A stretch of DNA of 30,379 nt. Source: an uncultured Collinsella sp. (GTDB lineage Bacteria > Actinomycetota > Coriobacteriia > Coriobacteriales > Coriobacteriaceae). This document shows, in pieces, positions 1 through 7,290 of the stretch (position 1 is the stretch's first letter; every line of letters begins with the position of its first letter). The notes under the pieces were generated by a model. That model saw only the letters and a list, made by a program, of their open reading frames with translations, searched no databases and was not told where the DNA came from. The stretch lies in NCBI GenBank assembly GCA_900544865.1, contig UQXA01000027.1, positions 1-30,379 of the forward strand, in the 5' to 3' direction. The translations under genes and the position numbers were made by a program.

Positions 1-88
1 ATTAATGGATGGAAACGGATGTTCTATCGGGACACACATTTTGTCCTATAAGCCGTGACGGGAATCGAATCCGCCCCGCGCCCCAACT

Positions 89-111
89 AAGTTGTGGTGA
101 AATATGGACTG
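89..111 (+). repeat. Solo arm of the hairpin repeat family
   Basis: The sequence starts AAGTTGTGGTGAAATA and continues ATGGACTG, matching the left arm of the hairpins at 454, 22890 and 25998. No complementary right arm follows within the next few hundred bases, so this seems to be a half copy or a decayed copy. Confidence 0.5.
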
Positions 112-152
112 TCGTTTGGCTTTTGCGAACCCATTGAAGGCCGGGGCGGCTA

Positions 153-225
153 ATTTGGGAAGGGCTTTTTTGATTTACTCTAGCAATCGGCTGGCAAATG
201 TGGTCAAAAAGCCCTGTTCCAAAAT
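153..225. repeat. Imperfect inverted repeat
   Basis: The left arm (153-173) contains ATTTGGGAA followed by GGGCTTTTTTGA. The right arm (204-225) contains TCAAAAAGCCC followed by TG and TTCCAAAAT. The arms pair except for one extra T, a two-base bulge and one mismatch, around a loop of about 30 bases. It could act as a terminator-like stem, but the loop is long and no gene ends nearby. Confidence 0.45.
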
Positions 226-242
226 GACTGGTCTGGTGCTGA

Positions 243-402
243 GCCACGAAAGCGGCCCATCTACTACGTTTGGCCCGCAGGGGTCGACCATCGCAGCATT
301 TTTGTAAAATCGGCAAGCCGTCTACCAGCGGTTTTGATATTTCGGATTTCGGTATGGTCGAGGGTAATCGGTTAAACGTAGTAGATAGGCCCATTTCGTG
401 GC
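243..402. repeat. Long inverted repeat, 29-bp arms
   Basis: The left arm (243-271) begins GCCACGAAAGCGGCC and ends ATCTACTACGTTT. The right arm (374-402) is its reverse complement at 26 of 29 positions. The match fades inward but TCGACCAT reappears in register (284-291 against the complement near 355-362), suggesting that two longer arms have diverged. About 100 bases separate the arms and contain no coding signal. No transposase or target-site duplication is visible, so I call it only a repeat. Confidence 0.7.
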
Positions 403-453
403 GAACAGTAGAATTTGCGGTTCAAGGCTGCCGGTTTTGGATGGCCAACCTTG

Positions 454-521
454 AAGTTGCGGTGAATTAATTTCTGAAAAGTGCGAATAAGCCTAATCCA
501 GGAACTAGTTCACCGCGACTT
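454..521. repeat. Hairpin repeat, copy A
   Basis: The left arm (454-476) starts AAGTTGCGGTGAA and the right arm (499-521) ends TTCACCGCGACTT. They pair at 19 of 23 positions by Watson-Crick rules, and all four exceptions are transitions that would be G-U pairs in RNA. The loop is about 22 bases. It lies just beyond the 3' end of the PIN-domain gene, which runs on the minus strand and ends at 535, so it could be the terminator or 3' stabilising structure of that transcript. Confidence 0.75.
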
Positions 522-534
522 AGAAAGGATAGGT

Positions 535-1011
535 TTAGCTGCGGGGGCGGTGGCGGAGCTTGTCGATGGTGGAGTCGGTGCTGTGACTGCGGGCTTCGGC
601 GGCGCGGTTGCGGGCTTCGGCTGCGGTTTGGCGCTTGTGGCGGTAATCGATCATGCCTTGGATGATGGGCTTGCCAAAGCTCACGACATCATCGTTGTAG
701 ATGGCGGTACGGGCGGCAAGCAGACAGTCGGTAAAGTCCATATGGGTCTTGCCAAAGAGTTTGATGGCAAGGGCGACAACGGTGGGCTCGTCGACCATGA
801 CGTCATCGAGCAGCCTTCTCATGGCCGTAGCAATCTCAACGCGGGGAACCTTATAGACGTCGCGCAGCGTGACCACGACACGCGTGATGATTTCGGGGTA
901 GACGCGAGCGGTGCGCGTGGCGATGACCTTGGCGGCGCGCGGGGACAGAACTTCGTCGTCGTCAAGCAGGTAGCGCAGGATGACGGTCTCGTCGATGATG
1001 GTGCTACTCAT
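535..1011 (-). CDS. PIN-domain toxin (VapC-like ribonuclease) of a type II toxin-antitoxin pair
   Basis: The product has 158 residues. PIN domains are metal-dependent ribonucleases with clustered acidic residues. The N-terminus (I-D7-E-T-V-I-L-R-Y-L-L-D-D-D) matches the family's first acidic strand. The later H-M-D92-F-T-D95-C-L-L-A-A matches the third and fourth acidic positions. The usual mid-domain Glu (E-V-V-x-V-L in relatives) appears to be Arg44 here, with Glu40 four residues earlier, so the active site may be rearranged or the alignment may shift. The last 35 residues are basic and alanine-rich with an imperfect repeat (AAEARNR/AAEARSH), outside the usual domain. The start codon overlaps the end of the antitoxin gene by 8 nt (ATGAGTAG), typical of translational coupling. 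Family assignment is firm; the RNA target is unknown. Confidence 0.85.
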   Translation of the reverse strand: MSSTIIDETVILRYLLDDDEVLSPRAAKVIATRTARVYPEIITRVVVTLRDVYKVPRVEIATAMRRLLDDVMVDEPTVVALAIKLFGKTHMDFTDCLLAARTAIYNDDVVSFGKPIIQGMIDYRHKRQTAAEARNRAAEARSHSTDSTIDKLRHRPRS

Positions 1012-1327
1012 GGATATCTACTTCCTCGGGGCCCAAAATAGAATCGTCGCTTTCTGTAGCAAGGTATTCAATCCAGGCATTGCGCTCCTCGGAGCGGCGA
1101 TTGGGGTCACCATATGCTTTGAGCGATCCATAGGCGGCGGTGCCGTCCTTTGAGCGCACGGCGACTGGCTGAAAGGGAAGCTTGCGCATCAAAATGCTTT
1201 GCGCGACAAATAGGCGGACGGCTTCGGCGAGCGATGTGCCCATGGCGTCGTAGAGATGCTCGGCATGCTGCTTGTCTTCCTCGCGAATGCGCACCTGCAG
1301 GATGGCTCTTTTTTGAGTCGATGACAT
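1004..1327 (-). CDS. RelB/DinJ-family antitoxin
   Basis: The product has 107 residues. The N-terminal part (K-R-A-I-L-Q-V-R-I-R-E-E-D-K, then a helix and M-G-T-S-L-A-E-A-V-R-L-F) is the ribbon-helix-helix signature of RelB/DinJ antitoxins, which bind their own promoter as dimers. The remainder (L-P-F-Q-P-V and an acidic tail) would be the toxin-binding segment. I chose the ATG at 1327 over the GTG one codon upstream because AGGGGG at 1334-1339 (minus strand) is then well spaced. It sits immediately upstream of, and overlaps, the PIN gene. RelB/DinJ antitoxins classically pair with RelE/YafQ toxins, so pairing with a PIN toxin is a module exchange. Confidence 0.88.
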   Translation of the reverse strand: MSSTQKRAILQVRIREEDKQHAEHLYDAMGTSLAEAVRLFVAQSILMRKLPFQPVAVRSKDGTAAYGSLKAYGDPNRRSEERNAWIEYLATESDDSILGPEEVDIHE

Positions 1328-1340
1328 CACTGGCCCCCCT

Positions 1341-1481
1341 TAATGAGCGTGCAATATGAATGGTCAAATACAGCATCGAATATTAGTAGCTAATCTTATA
1401 ACCACTACTTTATTGCACTCAAGTTAATGAACGCGAAATTTATCACAAACGTATTACGTCCTTTATAAACGAGCGTGAAAT
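1341..1481 (+). promoter_or_regulatory. Three direct repeats spaced 84 and 42 bp, candidate operator array
   Basis: A 15-base motif close to WAAYGARCGYGMAAT occurs at 1341-1355, 1425-1439 and 1467-1481, with 11 or 12 of 15 positions shared between any two copies. The start-to-start distances are exactly 84 and 42 bases, about eight and four helical turns, which puts all copies on the same DNA face. A partial inverted copy (TATTGCACTC) lies at 1411-1420. The first copy begins 14 bases from the antitoxin start codon. The array could be bound by the antitoxin or by a regulator of the formate operon; the sequence does not decide between them. Confidence 0.45.
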
Positions 1482-1552
1482 CTCCCTTGGATGTACGCAT
1501 GTAATACACTCACCTTTATAGCTTCTAGAGAATAATTCCAACCTGCCAAAAC

Positions 1553-1604
1553 CCCTGCAATACACCCGTATTGCAGGGCCTATGCTCAAGTTTGCCCCCT
1601 GCAA
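1553..1604 (+). promoter_or_regulatory. Mutually exclusive hairpins in the leader of the formate hydrogenlyase operon
   Basis: CCCTGCAATAC (1553-1563) pairs perfectly with GTATTGCAGGG (1568-1578) around a four-base loop. The same TTGCAGGG (1571-1578) can instead pair perfectly with a second CCCTGCAA at 1597-1604. The segment order 1-2-1' is the layout of an RNA switch or attenuator. No T-run follows either stem on the plus strand. A purely DNA-level role, as a protein-binding palindrome, is equally possible. It resembles no riboswitch class I recognise, including the Moco RNA. Confidence 0.4.
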
Positions 1605-1648
1605 CTGCGTATATTTAACCTGTATATCGTTGGAGAAACTCTACCGAG

Positions 1649-1668
1649 TGCATGTTTCGCCGCATGCA
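1649..1668. promoter_or_regulatory. Inverted repeat TGCATG-N8-CATGCA
   Basis: A perfect six-base inverted repeat with an eight-base spacer lies about 90 bases upstream of the first gene of the formate operon. Size and symmetry fit a dimeric regulator site. It does not match the enterobacterial FhlA or ModE sites. Confidence 0.25.
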
Positions 1669-1755
1669 TTCGATTCGTCGATGCCAGGCCACGGGCGGCT
1701 TGGGTCAATGTCGACAGGGTCTCTCTGGCATGGGATTCAGGAGGGAGTGAACAAC

Positions 1756-2274
1756 ATGGGCAATAAACGAGTCGTAGCCGATTCCTCACGCTGCATTGGG
1801 TGCCAAACCTGTATGGCGGCGTGCATCGAGGCACACGATATTCCCGGCAACATCGCCGCGCCGCGCTTGCGCGTGACGCGTACGTACGAGATCTCCGCAC
1901 CGGTGGCTTGCCATCACTGCGAGGATGCCCCGTGCGCCAAGGCCTGCCCCACGGGCGCCTTGTTCTTTGATCCAAAGAACCATCGCATCGGTGTTAACGA
2001 GGACAACTGCATCGGCTGCAAGAGCTGCGTCATGGCCTGCCCCTTTGGCGCCGTGAGCGTGGCGACCACGCAGGTCCCCGTCTTGATGGGCGACGTGCGC
2101 GTGGGTTCGCAGACTAAGAGCTTCGTGCTCAAGTGCGACCTGTGCGTGGACCGTCCCGGCGGTCCGGCGTGTGCCGAGGCGTGTCCGACCAAGGGCCTCA
2201 CCCTGGTGGACGAGGAGCGTCTGGCAGAACTGACTGCCGAGCGTGCCCGCGCCACCATCGAAAACGAGGCGTAA
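1756..2274 (+). CDS. hydN: HydN/HycB-like ferredoxin with four [4Fe-4S] clusters, partner of formate dehydrogenase
   Basis: The product has 172 residues with four cysteine groups (C-I-G-C-Q-T-C-M-A-A-C; C-H-H-C then C-A-K-A-C; C-I-G-C-K-S-C-V-M-A-C; C-D-L-C then C-A-E-A-C), enough for four [4Fe-4S] clusters. Proteins of this family take electrons from formate dehydrogenase H and pass them to the hydrogenase. The length and the C-terminal V-D-x-x-x-L-x-x-L-x-x-E pattern are closer to E. coli HydN (175 aa) than to HycB or HyfA. The start at 1756 has a strong ribosome site (AGGAGGGAG, 1739-1747); upstream in-frame starts lie in the leader. There is no signal peptide, so it is cytoplasmic. It is 74 nt upstream of fdhF and is the first gene of the operon. 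The exact name is a judgement; the polyferredoxin function is clear. Confidence 0.85.
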   Translation: MGNKRVVADSSRCIGCQTCMAACIEAHDIPGNIAAPRLRVTRTYEISAPVACHHCEDAPCAKACPTGALFFDPKNHRIGVNEDNCIGCKSCVMACPFGAVSVATTQVPVLMGDVRVGSQTKSFVLKCDLCVDRPGGPACAEACPTKGLTLVDEERLAELTAERARATIENEA

Positions 2275-2348
2275 GCGTCGGGCGACAGGCCCAATGATTG
2301 TCAAATAAGTACCGAGTATTCGGTAGCAGAGAAAGGAAGGAGGGTGTC

Positions 2349-4571
2349 ATGGAGAAGCATAAAGTGATCTGCCCGTATTGCGGCGCCGGTTGCCAGTTTA
2401 ACCTCTTGGTCCAAAACGGCCAGGTCGTGGGTACCGAACCGCTCAACGGCATCACCAACCAGAGCGAGCTGTGCCTTAAGGGCATGAGCGGCTACGACTT
2501 CATCAACGACACCAAGATCTTGACTCCTCGCGTACTGCACCCGATGATCCGCCGCACTAAGGGCGCGGATCTTGAGCGCGTAAGCTGGGACGAGGCGCTG
2601 GATTTCACCGCATCTAAGATGCAGGCCATAATTGACGAATATGGTCCTAACGCTGTCATGACCACCGGCTCTTCGCGAGGCGGCGGCAATGAGGCGAACT
2701 ACGTCATGCAGAAGTTTACGCGTGCGTGCATCGGCACCCACAGCGTAGACAACTGCGCCCGTACTTGACACGGCCCTACTGTCCTCGGTCTGATGGACAC
2801 GGTTGGTTCAGGTTGCATGTCATGCTCCATCCCCGGTATGGAGGATGCGGGCTGCATTTTCCTCTTCGGCTATAACCCTGCCGATTCGCACCCCATCGTC
2901 GCAAGGCGTATCGTGCGAGCCAAAGAAAAGGGTTGCAAGATCATCGTCGCCGATCCGCGCCATATCGAAACCGCGCGTATCGCCGATCTCTACCTTCCGA
3001 TCAAGAACGGTTGCAACGTTGCGTTCCTCAACGCCTTTGCCAACTGTCTGGTCAACGATGGCCTCTACGACAAGGAATTCGTCGCCGAGCACACGAACGG
3101 CTTTGACGAGTGGTGGGAGACCATCAAGAACTACACTCCCGAATCCGTACAGGACATCACGGGTGTCGAGCCCGCGTTGATCCACCAAGCTGCCGAGATG
3201 TACGCCACGGCGAAGCCCTCTGCCATCATTGGCTGGGGTATGGGCGTATGCCAGCAGAAGCAGAACCTGAAGACGGTGCACACCATCGCCTCCATCGCCT
3301 GCGTTGCCGGCCAGATCGGCAAACCCAATTCCGGCCTCGCGCCCGTGCGCGGTCAGAACAACGTCCAGGGCTCCTGCGATATGGGCATGCTGCCCAACCT
3401 GTACCCTGGCTACCAGAAGGTCACCGACCCGGCAGTGCGTGCCAAGTTTGCCAAGGCTTGGGGCGTGCCCGAGGAAAAGCTCCCGCTCGAGGAGGGTTAC
3501 AAGCTCACCGACCTGGGCCACCTGGTCGACGAGGGCAAGGTGCACTGCTTCTACAACTACGGCGAGGACCCGGTGCAGACCGAGCCCGATTCGGCCGGTA
3601 TGCGCAAGACGCTCTCCGAGCTGGATCTGTTCATTTGCCAGGACATCTTTATGACGCAGACGACCATGCTCGCCGACGTCATCCTGCCTGCCACCTCTTG
3701 GGGCGAGCACGAGGGTGTCTTTACCGCATCCGACCGTAGCTTCCAGCACTTTGACGCGGCCGTTCCGCCCAAGGGCGAGTGCCGTCACGACTGGGAGATC
3801 TTCGCGGATCTGTCTACGCGCATGGGCTACCCCATGCACTACGACAATACCGAGCAGATCTGGAACGAGTGCATTAGCCTGTGCCCCAACTTTGTGGGCG
3901 CGACCTACGAGAAGATGGCTCCCGAGGGCGGCTACGCCCAGTGGCCGGTCAAGAGCACCGATGTGAACGACCACGGTACGCCCGACATGTTCGCTGGTGG
4001 CAAGTTCACCACCAAGGACGGCCGCGCCAACCTGATGGCGCACGACTGGGAGGCGCCCTCCGAGCTTCCCGACGATGAGTACCCGCTCATCCTGTGCACC
4101 GTCCGCGAGGTCGGCCACTACAGCTGCCGCTCGATGACCGGCAATTGCAAGACGCTGGCGCTGCTTGCCGACGAGCCCGGCTTTGTCCGCATGAATCCCG
4201 CGGACGCCCAGGCGCGCGGCATCAAGAACGGCGACATCGTCTCGATCCACAGCCGCCGTGGCCAGGTATACAGCCGCGCCGACATAAGCGATCGCATCAA
4301 CAAGGGCACGGTCTACATGACCTACCAGTGGTGGATCGGCAAGTGCAACGAGCTGACCATGCACAAGGTCGACCCGGTCTCGCATACGCCCGAGGACAAG
4401 TTCTCCGCCTGCCAGGTCGACGCTATCGCCGACCAGGTCTGGGCCGAGGGCGAGGTCGAGCGTCAGTACACCGAGCTCAAGCAGGCTCTGGTGGACGCCG
4501 CCGCTCCCCAGGACGTTGAGCCTGGCGCCGCCAAGTTCGACGACGAGACGCACGTGAATCAAATCGTGTAG
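2349..4571 (+). CDS. fdhF: Formate dehydrogenase H, selenocysteine-containing catalytic subunit
   Basis: This enzyme oxidises formate to CO2 using a bis-MGD molybdenum (or tungsten) cofactor. The gene is 741 codons including an in-frame TGA at 2766-2768. Read as selenocysteine, it joins two open frames that are both plainly FdhF. The numbering matches E. coli FDH-H exactly at the N-terminus: cluster ligands C8, C11, C15 and C42, Lys44 in C-L-K-G, Sec140 and His141. The 740-residue product is slightly longer than the E. coli protein (715), with an acidic tail at the C-terminus. The ATG at 2349 is chosen because it follows GGAAGGAGGG and gives this register. No signal peptide is present, so it is cytoplasmic, as expected for the hydrogenlyase form. 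A simple gene caller would split it into two genes at the TGA. Confidence 0.96.
2769..2806 (+). promoter_or_regulatory. Bacterial SECIS element in fdhF
   Basis: Immediately after the TGA, the mRNA can form a stem-loop. TGTCC (2780-2784) pairs with GGACA (2795-2799) around a loop containing GGTCT (2787-2791), with weaker pairing below it. Position and the GGTCT-bearing apical loop match the E. coli fdhF SECIS, which is bound by the C-terminal domain of SelB. The element overlaps coding sequence. Confidence 0.75.
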
Positions 4572-4592
4572 TCCCGTTCTCGTTGGCTTTTT

Positions 4593-4635
4593 GGGCCGGG
4601 CGTCCCGTACGTTCGGGAGCCCGGCCCGTTATTTT
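4593..4635 (+). terminator. Strong GC hairpin between fdhF and hyfA (terminator or attenuator)
   Basis: GGGCCGGGC (4593-4601) pairs with GCCCGGCCC (4619-4627). Inside, TCCCG pairs with CGGGA around a TACGTT-type loop, followed by GTTATTTT. This has the form of an intrinsic terminator, yet it sits inside the operon, only 22 bases upstream of hyfA. Partial termination or RNA processing here would let the formate dehydrogenase genes be expressed above the hydrogenase genes. Confidence 0.6.
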
Positions 4636-4649
4636 GAAAGGAAGTGGGG

Positions 4650-5267
4650 ATGAACCGCTTCATCGACATCAACCCGGAGAGGTGCATCGGCTGCGGAACA
4701 TGCCAGTCCGCCTGTGCCGACGCCCACCGGATGCAGGGTCTTCAGGATACGCCGCGTCTGGCGCTCGTGAAGACTGGCGGTATTTCGGCCGCCCTTGCCT
4801 GCCACCATTGCGAGGGTGCCCCCTGCGCCGAGGTTTGCCCGGTGAATGCCATCGAGCACGATGGCGATCGCATCCACGTCAAGGAGCAGGAGTGCATCGG
4901 GTGCAGGCTGTGCGCCATCGCGTGCCCCTTCGGAGCCATCCATCCCGATGGCACGTCTATCGCCGGTGTCGCAGGCATGTGCGACCCGACGCCTTCGTAT
5001 CCTAAGTCCCTGAGCAGCCTGCTTACGTGGGCTCCCGGCCAGTACACCTGCGCTGTCAAGTGCGACCTGTGTGCCTTCGATCCGGACGGCCCGCATTGTG
5101 TGGCGGCGTGCCCCACCAAGGCGCTGACCGTCATGGGCGGCGCGGCCGATCGCGAGCTCGACGAGGCCAAGCGCCTGCGCTCGATCGAAAACGGTCCGGT
5201 CGTCGACGTTACCGCTGTGGCCCAGGGCCTGTCCGAGAAAGCAGAAGGGAGCGTAAACAATGGATAG
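4650..5267 (+). CDS. hyfA: Hydrogenase-4 component A, four-cluster polyferredoxin
   Basis: The product has 205 residues, the same size as E. coli HyfA. It begins M-N-R-F-I-D-I-N-P-E-R-C-I-G-C-G-T-C and keeps the family segments Q-G-L-Q-D-T-P-R-L-A-L and C-H-H-C-E-G-A-P-C-A-E-V-C-P-V-N-A-I. Four cysteine groups support four [4Fe-4S] clusters. HyfA/HycB-type subunits relay electrons between formate dehydrogenase and the hydrogenase core. The ATG at 4650 follows GAAAGGAAG with a five-base gap; a GTG two codons upstream lies in that ribosome site and is unlikely. The end overlaps hyfB by 8 nt, indicating coupled translation. Confidence 0.93.
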   Translation: MNRFIDINPERCIGCGTCQSACADAHRMQGLQDTPRLALVKTGGISAALACHHCEGAPCAEVCPVNAIEHDGDRIHVKEQECIGCRLCAIACPFGAIHPDGTSIAGVAGMCDPTPSYPKSLSSLLTWAPGQYTCAVKCDLCAFDPDGPHCVAACPTKALTVMGGAADRELDEAKRLRSIENGPVVDVTAVAQGLSEKAEGSVNNG

Positions 5268-7278
5268 CATGACGCTGTTTATCGCATCGCTTGCCGTCTC
5301 GTGCATCGGTGCGCTCGCCTCGGTTCTGCTGATTAAGGCCGACAACGCCGCCAAGACCGCCGGCTGCCTGATCGGCGCCGTCGCCGCGGTGCTTTCGTTT
5401 GTGGCCGGTATCCAGGCCGTGCTGGGCGATGTCACGTCGGTCGACACCATCGTGTTCTTCCCGTTTGCCCATTTCCAGCTGCTGCTCAATCAGCTGTCCG
5501 GCCTGTTCGTGGCGCTCATCTCGGTGCTCGCGTTTGCCGGTTCGATCTACGGTCTCAACTACTTTGATGAGTACCCGGGCAAAAAGGGCCGCGCCGGCTT
5601 CTTCTTTAACACCTTTGTGGCGTCCATGATGCTCGTCATCACCGCCGACAACGTGTTTTGGTTCCTGGTCGCCTTTGAGCTCATGTCGCTGACCTCGTAC
5701 TTCCTGGTCGTGATCGAGGAGAACGAGAACTCCATCCACGGCGGTTGGCTCTACTTTGTGATCGCGCACGTGGGCTTTGTGCTCATCATGGCGAGCTTCC
5801 TCACCATGACCAACTTCGCCGGCGGCTCGTTTGCCTTTGCGGATTTCCGCGCCACGCAGTTTAGCCCCGCGGTCGCATCCGTGTGCTTCGTGCTCGCCTT
5901 CTTTGGCTTTGGCGCCAAGGCCGGTATCATCCCGCTGCACGGCTGGCTGCCCAAGGCACATCCCGAGGCGCCGTCCAACGTGTCGGCCCTCATGTCCGGC
6001 GGCATGATCAAGATCGGTATCTTCGGCATCCTCAAGGTGGGCCTCGACCTGCTCTCCGCCTCTGGCGTTCAGGTCTGGTGGGGTCTTATGGTCATGGTCT
6101 TCGGTGCGATCTCGTCGGTCCTCGGCGTGGCCTTCGCCCTGCAGGAGCATGATATCAAGCGCCTGCTGGCCTATCACTCCGTCGAGAACATCGGCATCAT
6201 TCTGCTCGGCGTCGGCGCCTCCATGGCCGCCATGGCGCTCAACTCTGTCGGCATCGCCGTCCTGGCTCTGATGGCCGCCCTCTATCACACGTTTAACCAC
6301 GCGATGTTTAAGGGCGAGCTGTTCTTGGGCGCCGGTGCGCTGCTGTACTCCACGGGTACGCGCAATATGGAGAAGATGGGCGGTCTGTTCCGTCGTATGC
6401 CGGCAACGGCCATCTGCTTCCTCGTTGGCGCGCTTGCCATCTCGGCCATCCCGCCCTTCAACGGCTTTGTGTCCGAGTGGTTTACCTACCAGTCGCTGTT
6501 TAACGCTGCCATGCAGGGCGACAAGGCCGTCGTGATCGTGGCCGTGTTCGCTGCCGTCGCGCTTGCCATTACCGGCGCGCTGGCTGTCACGTGCTTCGTC
6601 AAGGCCTATGGCGTCTCCTTTGCCTCCGCACCCCGCTCCGAGGCCGCGGCCAATGCCAAGGAGGTTCCCGCTCCCATGGTGTTTGCGCAGGGCCTGCTCG
6701 CGGCCATCTGCGTCGTGCTGGGCATTGGCGCTCCCGTGATCGCGCCCGTGCTGGTCGATGTCGCCGCGTCCGTGCTGCATCCGTACGGTGGCGTGTTTGC
6801 CGCCGAGGGCATGGAGCTCATGAACCAGTACTCCGGCGCTGCCACCTCCACGCCCGCGATCGCCATTGCGCTCGTGGTGCTCGTCGGCCTTGCCTGCGGT
6901 TATCGCAAGCTCAAGACCGTCGGCAAGGTGCAGAAGTCCCAGCCGTGGGCATGCGGCTATGCTCCCAACGAGCATATGCCCGTCGTGGCCACGACCTTTG
7001 CCTCCGAGGTGTCCTGGTTTATGCAGCCGCTCTACACGCTGCGTGACCGCTGCACGGCCGTCTGCTGGTCCATCGCGCACTTCTTCCAGAAGCTCACCGG
7101 TGTGGCCGAGGCTGTGGAGCCCGTGCCCGACAAGGTTCTCGTCGATGCCCCGCATAAGGGTGTCGAGAAGCTCGCCGACCTCGCGACTAAGCTCGAGGGC
7201 GGCAACTACAGCATCTATATCTGCTACATCGTCGCGGCACTCGTGGTGTTCCTCGTGCTCGCCGTGCAAATGGGTTAA
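5260..7278 (+). CDS. hyfB: Hydrogenase-4 component B, NuoL/MrpA-like membrane subunit
   Basis: The product has 672 residues, the length of E. coli HyfB, and is almost entirely hydrophobic helices. The antiporter-like core is recognisable by H-G-W-L-P-K-A-H-P-E-A-P-S-N-V-S-A-L-M-S-G-type sequence near residues 227-250 and by buried lysines and glutamates in the surrounding helices. It is one of three NuoL/M/N-type subunits in the Hyf complex and should form part of the ion-translocating arm. A soluble loop (roughly 565-645) precedes a final membrane helix. It overlaps hyfA by 8 nt and is 12 nt from hyfC. Confidence 0.94.
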   Translation: MDSMTLFIASLAVSCIGALASVLLIKADNAAKTAGCLIGAVAAVLSFVAGIQAVLGDVTSVDTIVFFPFAHFQLLLNQLSGLFVALISVLAFAGSIYGLNYFDEYPGKKGRAGFFFNTFVASMMLVITADNVFWFLVAFELMSLTSYFLVVIEENENSIHGGWLYFVIAHVGFVLIMASFLTMTNFAGGSFAFADFRATQFSPAVASVCFVLAFFGFGAKAGIIPLHGWLPKAHPEAPSNVSALMSGGMIKIGIFGILKVGLDLLSASGVQVWWGLMVMVFGAISSVLGVAFALQEHDIKRLLAYHSVENIGIILLGVGASMAAMALNSVGIAVLALMAALYHTFNHAMFKGELFLGAGALLYSTGTRNMEKMGGLFRRMPATAICFLVGALAISAIPPFNGFVSEWFTYQSLFNAAMQGDKAVVIVAVFAAVALAITGALAVTCFVKAYGVSFASAPRSEAAANAKEVPAPMVFAQGLLAAICVVLGIGAPVIAPVLVDVAASVLHPYGGVFAAEGMELMNQYSGAATSTPAIAIALVVLVGLACGYRKLKTVGKVQKSQPWACGYAPNEHMPVVATTFASEVSWFMQPLYTLRDRCTAVCWSIAHFFQKLTGVAEAVEPVPDKVLVDAPHKGVEKLADLATKLEGGNYSIYICYIVAALVVFLVLAVQMG

Positions 7279-7290
7279 GGAGGGGAGAGC

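Larger units (their letters stand above)
1..534. other. Contig-end region made of repeats, no convincing gene
   Basis: No reading frame here looks like a real protein. The longest (minus strand, 2-394, 130 codons) runs straight through the inverted repeats described separately and resembles no family I know. The stretch holds one solo repeat arm (89-111), an imperfect inverted repeat (153-225), a longer inverted repeat (243-402) and a hairpin repeat (454-521). The first bases (about 2-12) and the ATTTTGTCCTA at 38-48 also recur at 26067-26095, just after another hairpin copy. This suggests that the contig begins at the edge of a dispersed repeat, a common place for a short-read assembly to break. 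Confidence 0.6.
1328..1755. other. Divergent control region between the toxin-antitoxin pair and the formate hydrogenlyase operon
   Basis: This stretch of about 430 bases is much richer in A and T than its surroundings (especially 1340-1550) and has no convincing gene. The frame that opens at 1582 simply extends the hydN-like gene upstream through structured leader sequence. It should hold the promoters of both divergent units. I could not pick a clear -35/-10 pair for either. It contains the phased direct repeats, the switching hairpins and the TGCATG inverted repeat listed separately. Confidence 0.6.

Noticed and set aside
61..75. GGGAATCGAATCC resembles the T arm of a tRNA on the minus strand
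   Set aside because: No acceptor, anticodon or D arm can be built around it, and the putative stem has a mismatch.
2..394. Minus-strand frame of 130 codons at the left end
   Set aside because: It runs through both inverted repeats, has no recognisable domain, and its composition is unlike the real proteins of the window.
481..1041. Plus-strand frame opposite the PIN gene
   Set aside because: It is the antisense shadow of a well-supported PIN/antitoxin pair and has low-complexity Gly/Asp/Val sequence.
1724..1745. Sigma-54 type promoter (TGGCATGGGATTCAGG) before hydN
   Set aside because: It lacks the GC at -12 and overlaps the ribosome binding site.
1582..1755. N-terminal extension of the HydN-like protein
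   Set aside because: It includes structured leader sequence and lacks a ribosome site; the ATG at 1756 has a strong one and begins at the family N-terminus.
2298..2768. Truncated formate dehydrogenase pseudogene ending at TGA
   Set aside because: The TGA is at the Sec position, the frame continues, and the decoding genes are present.
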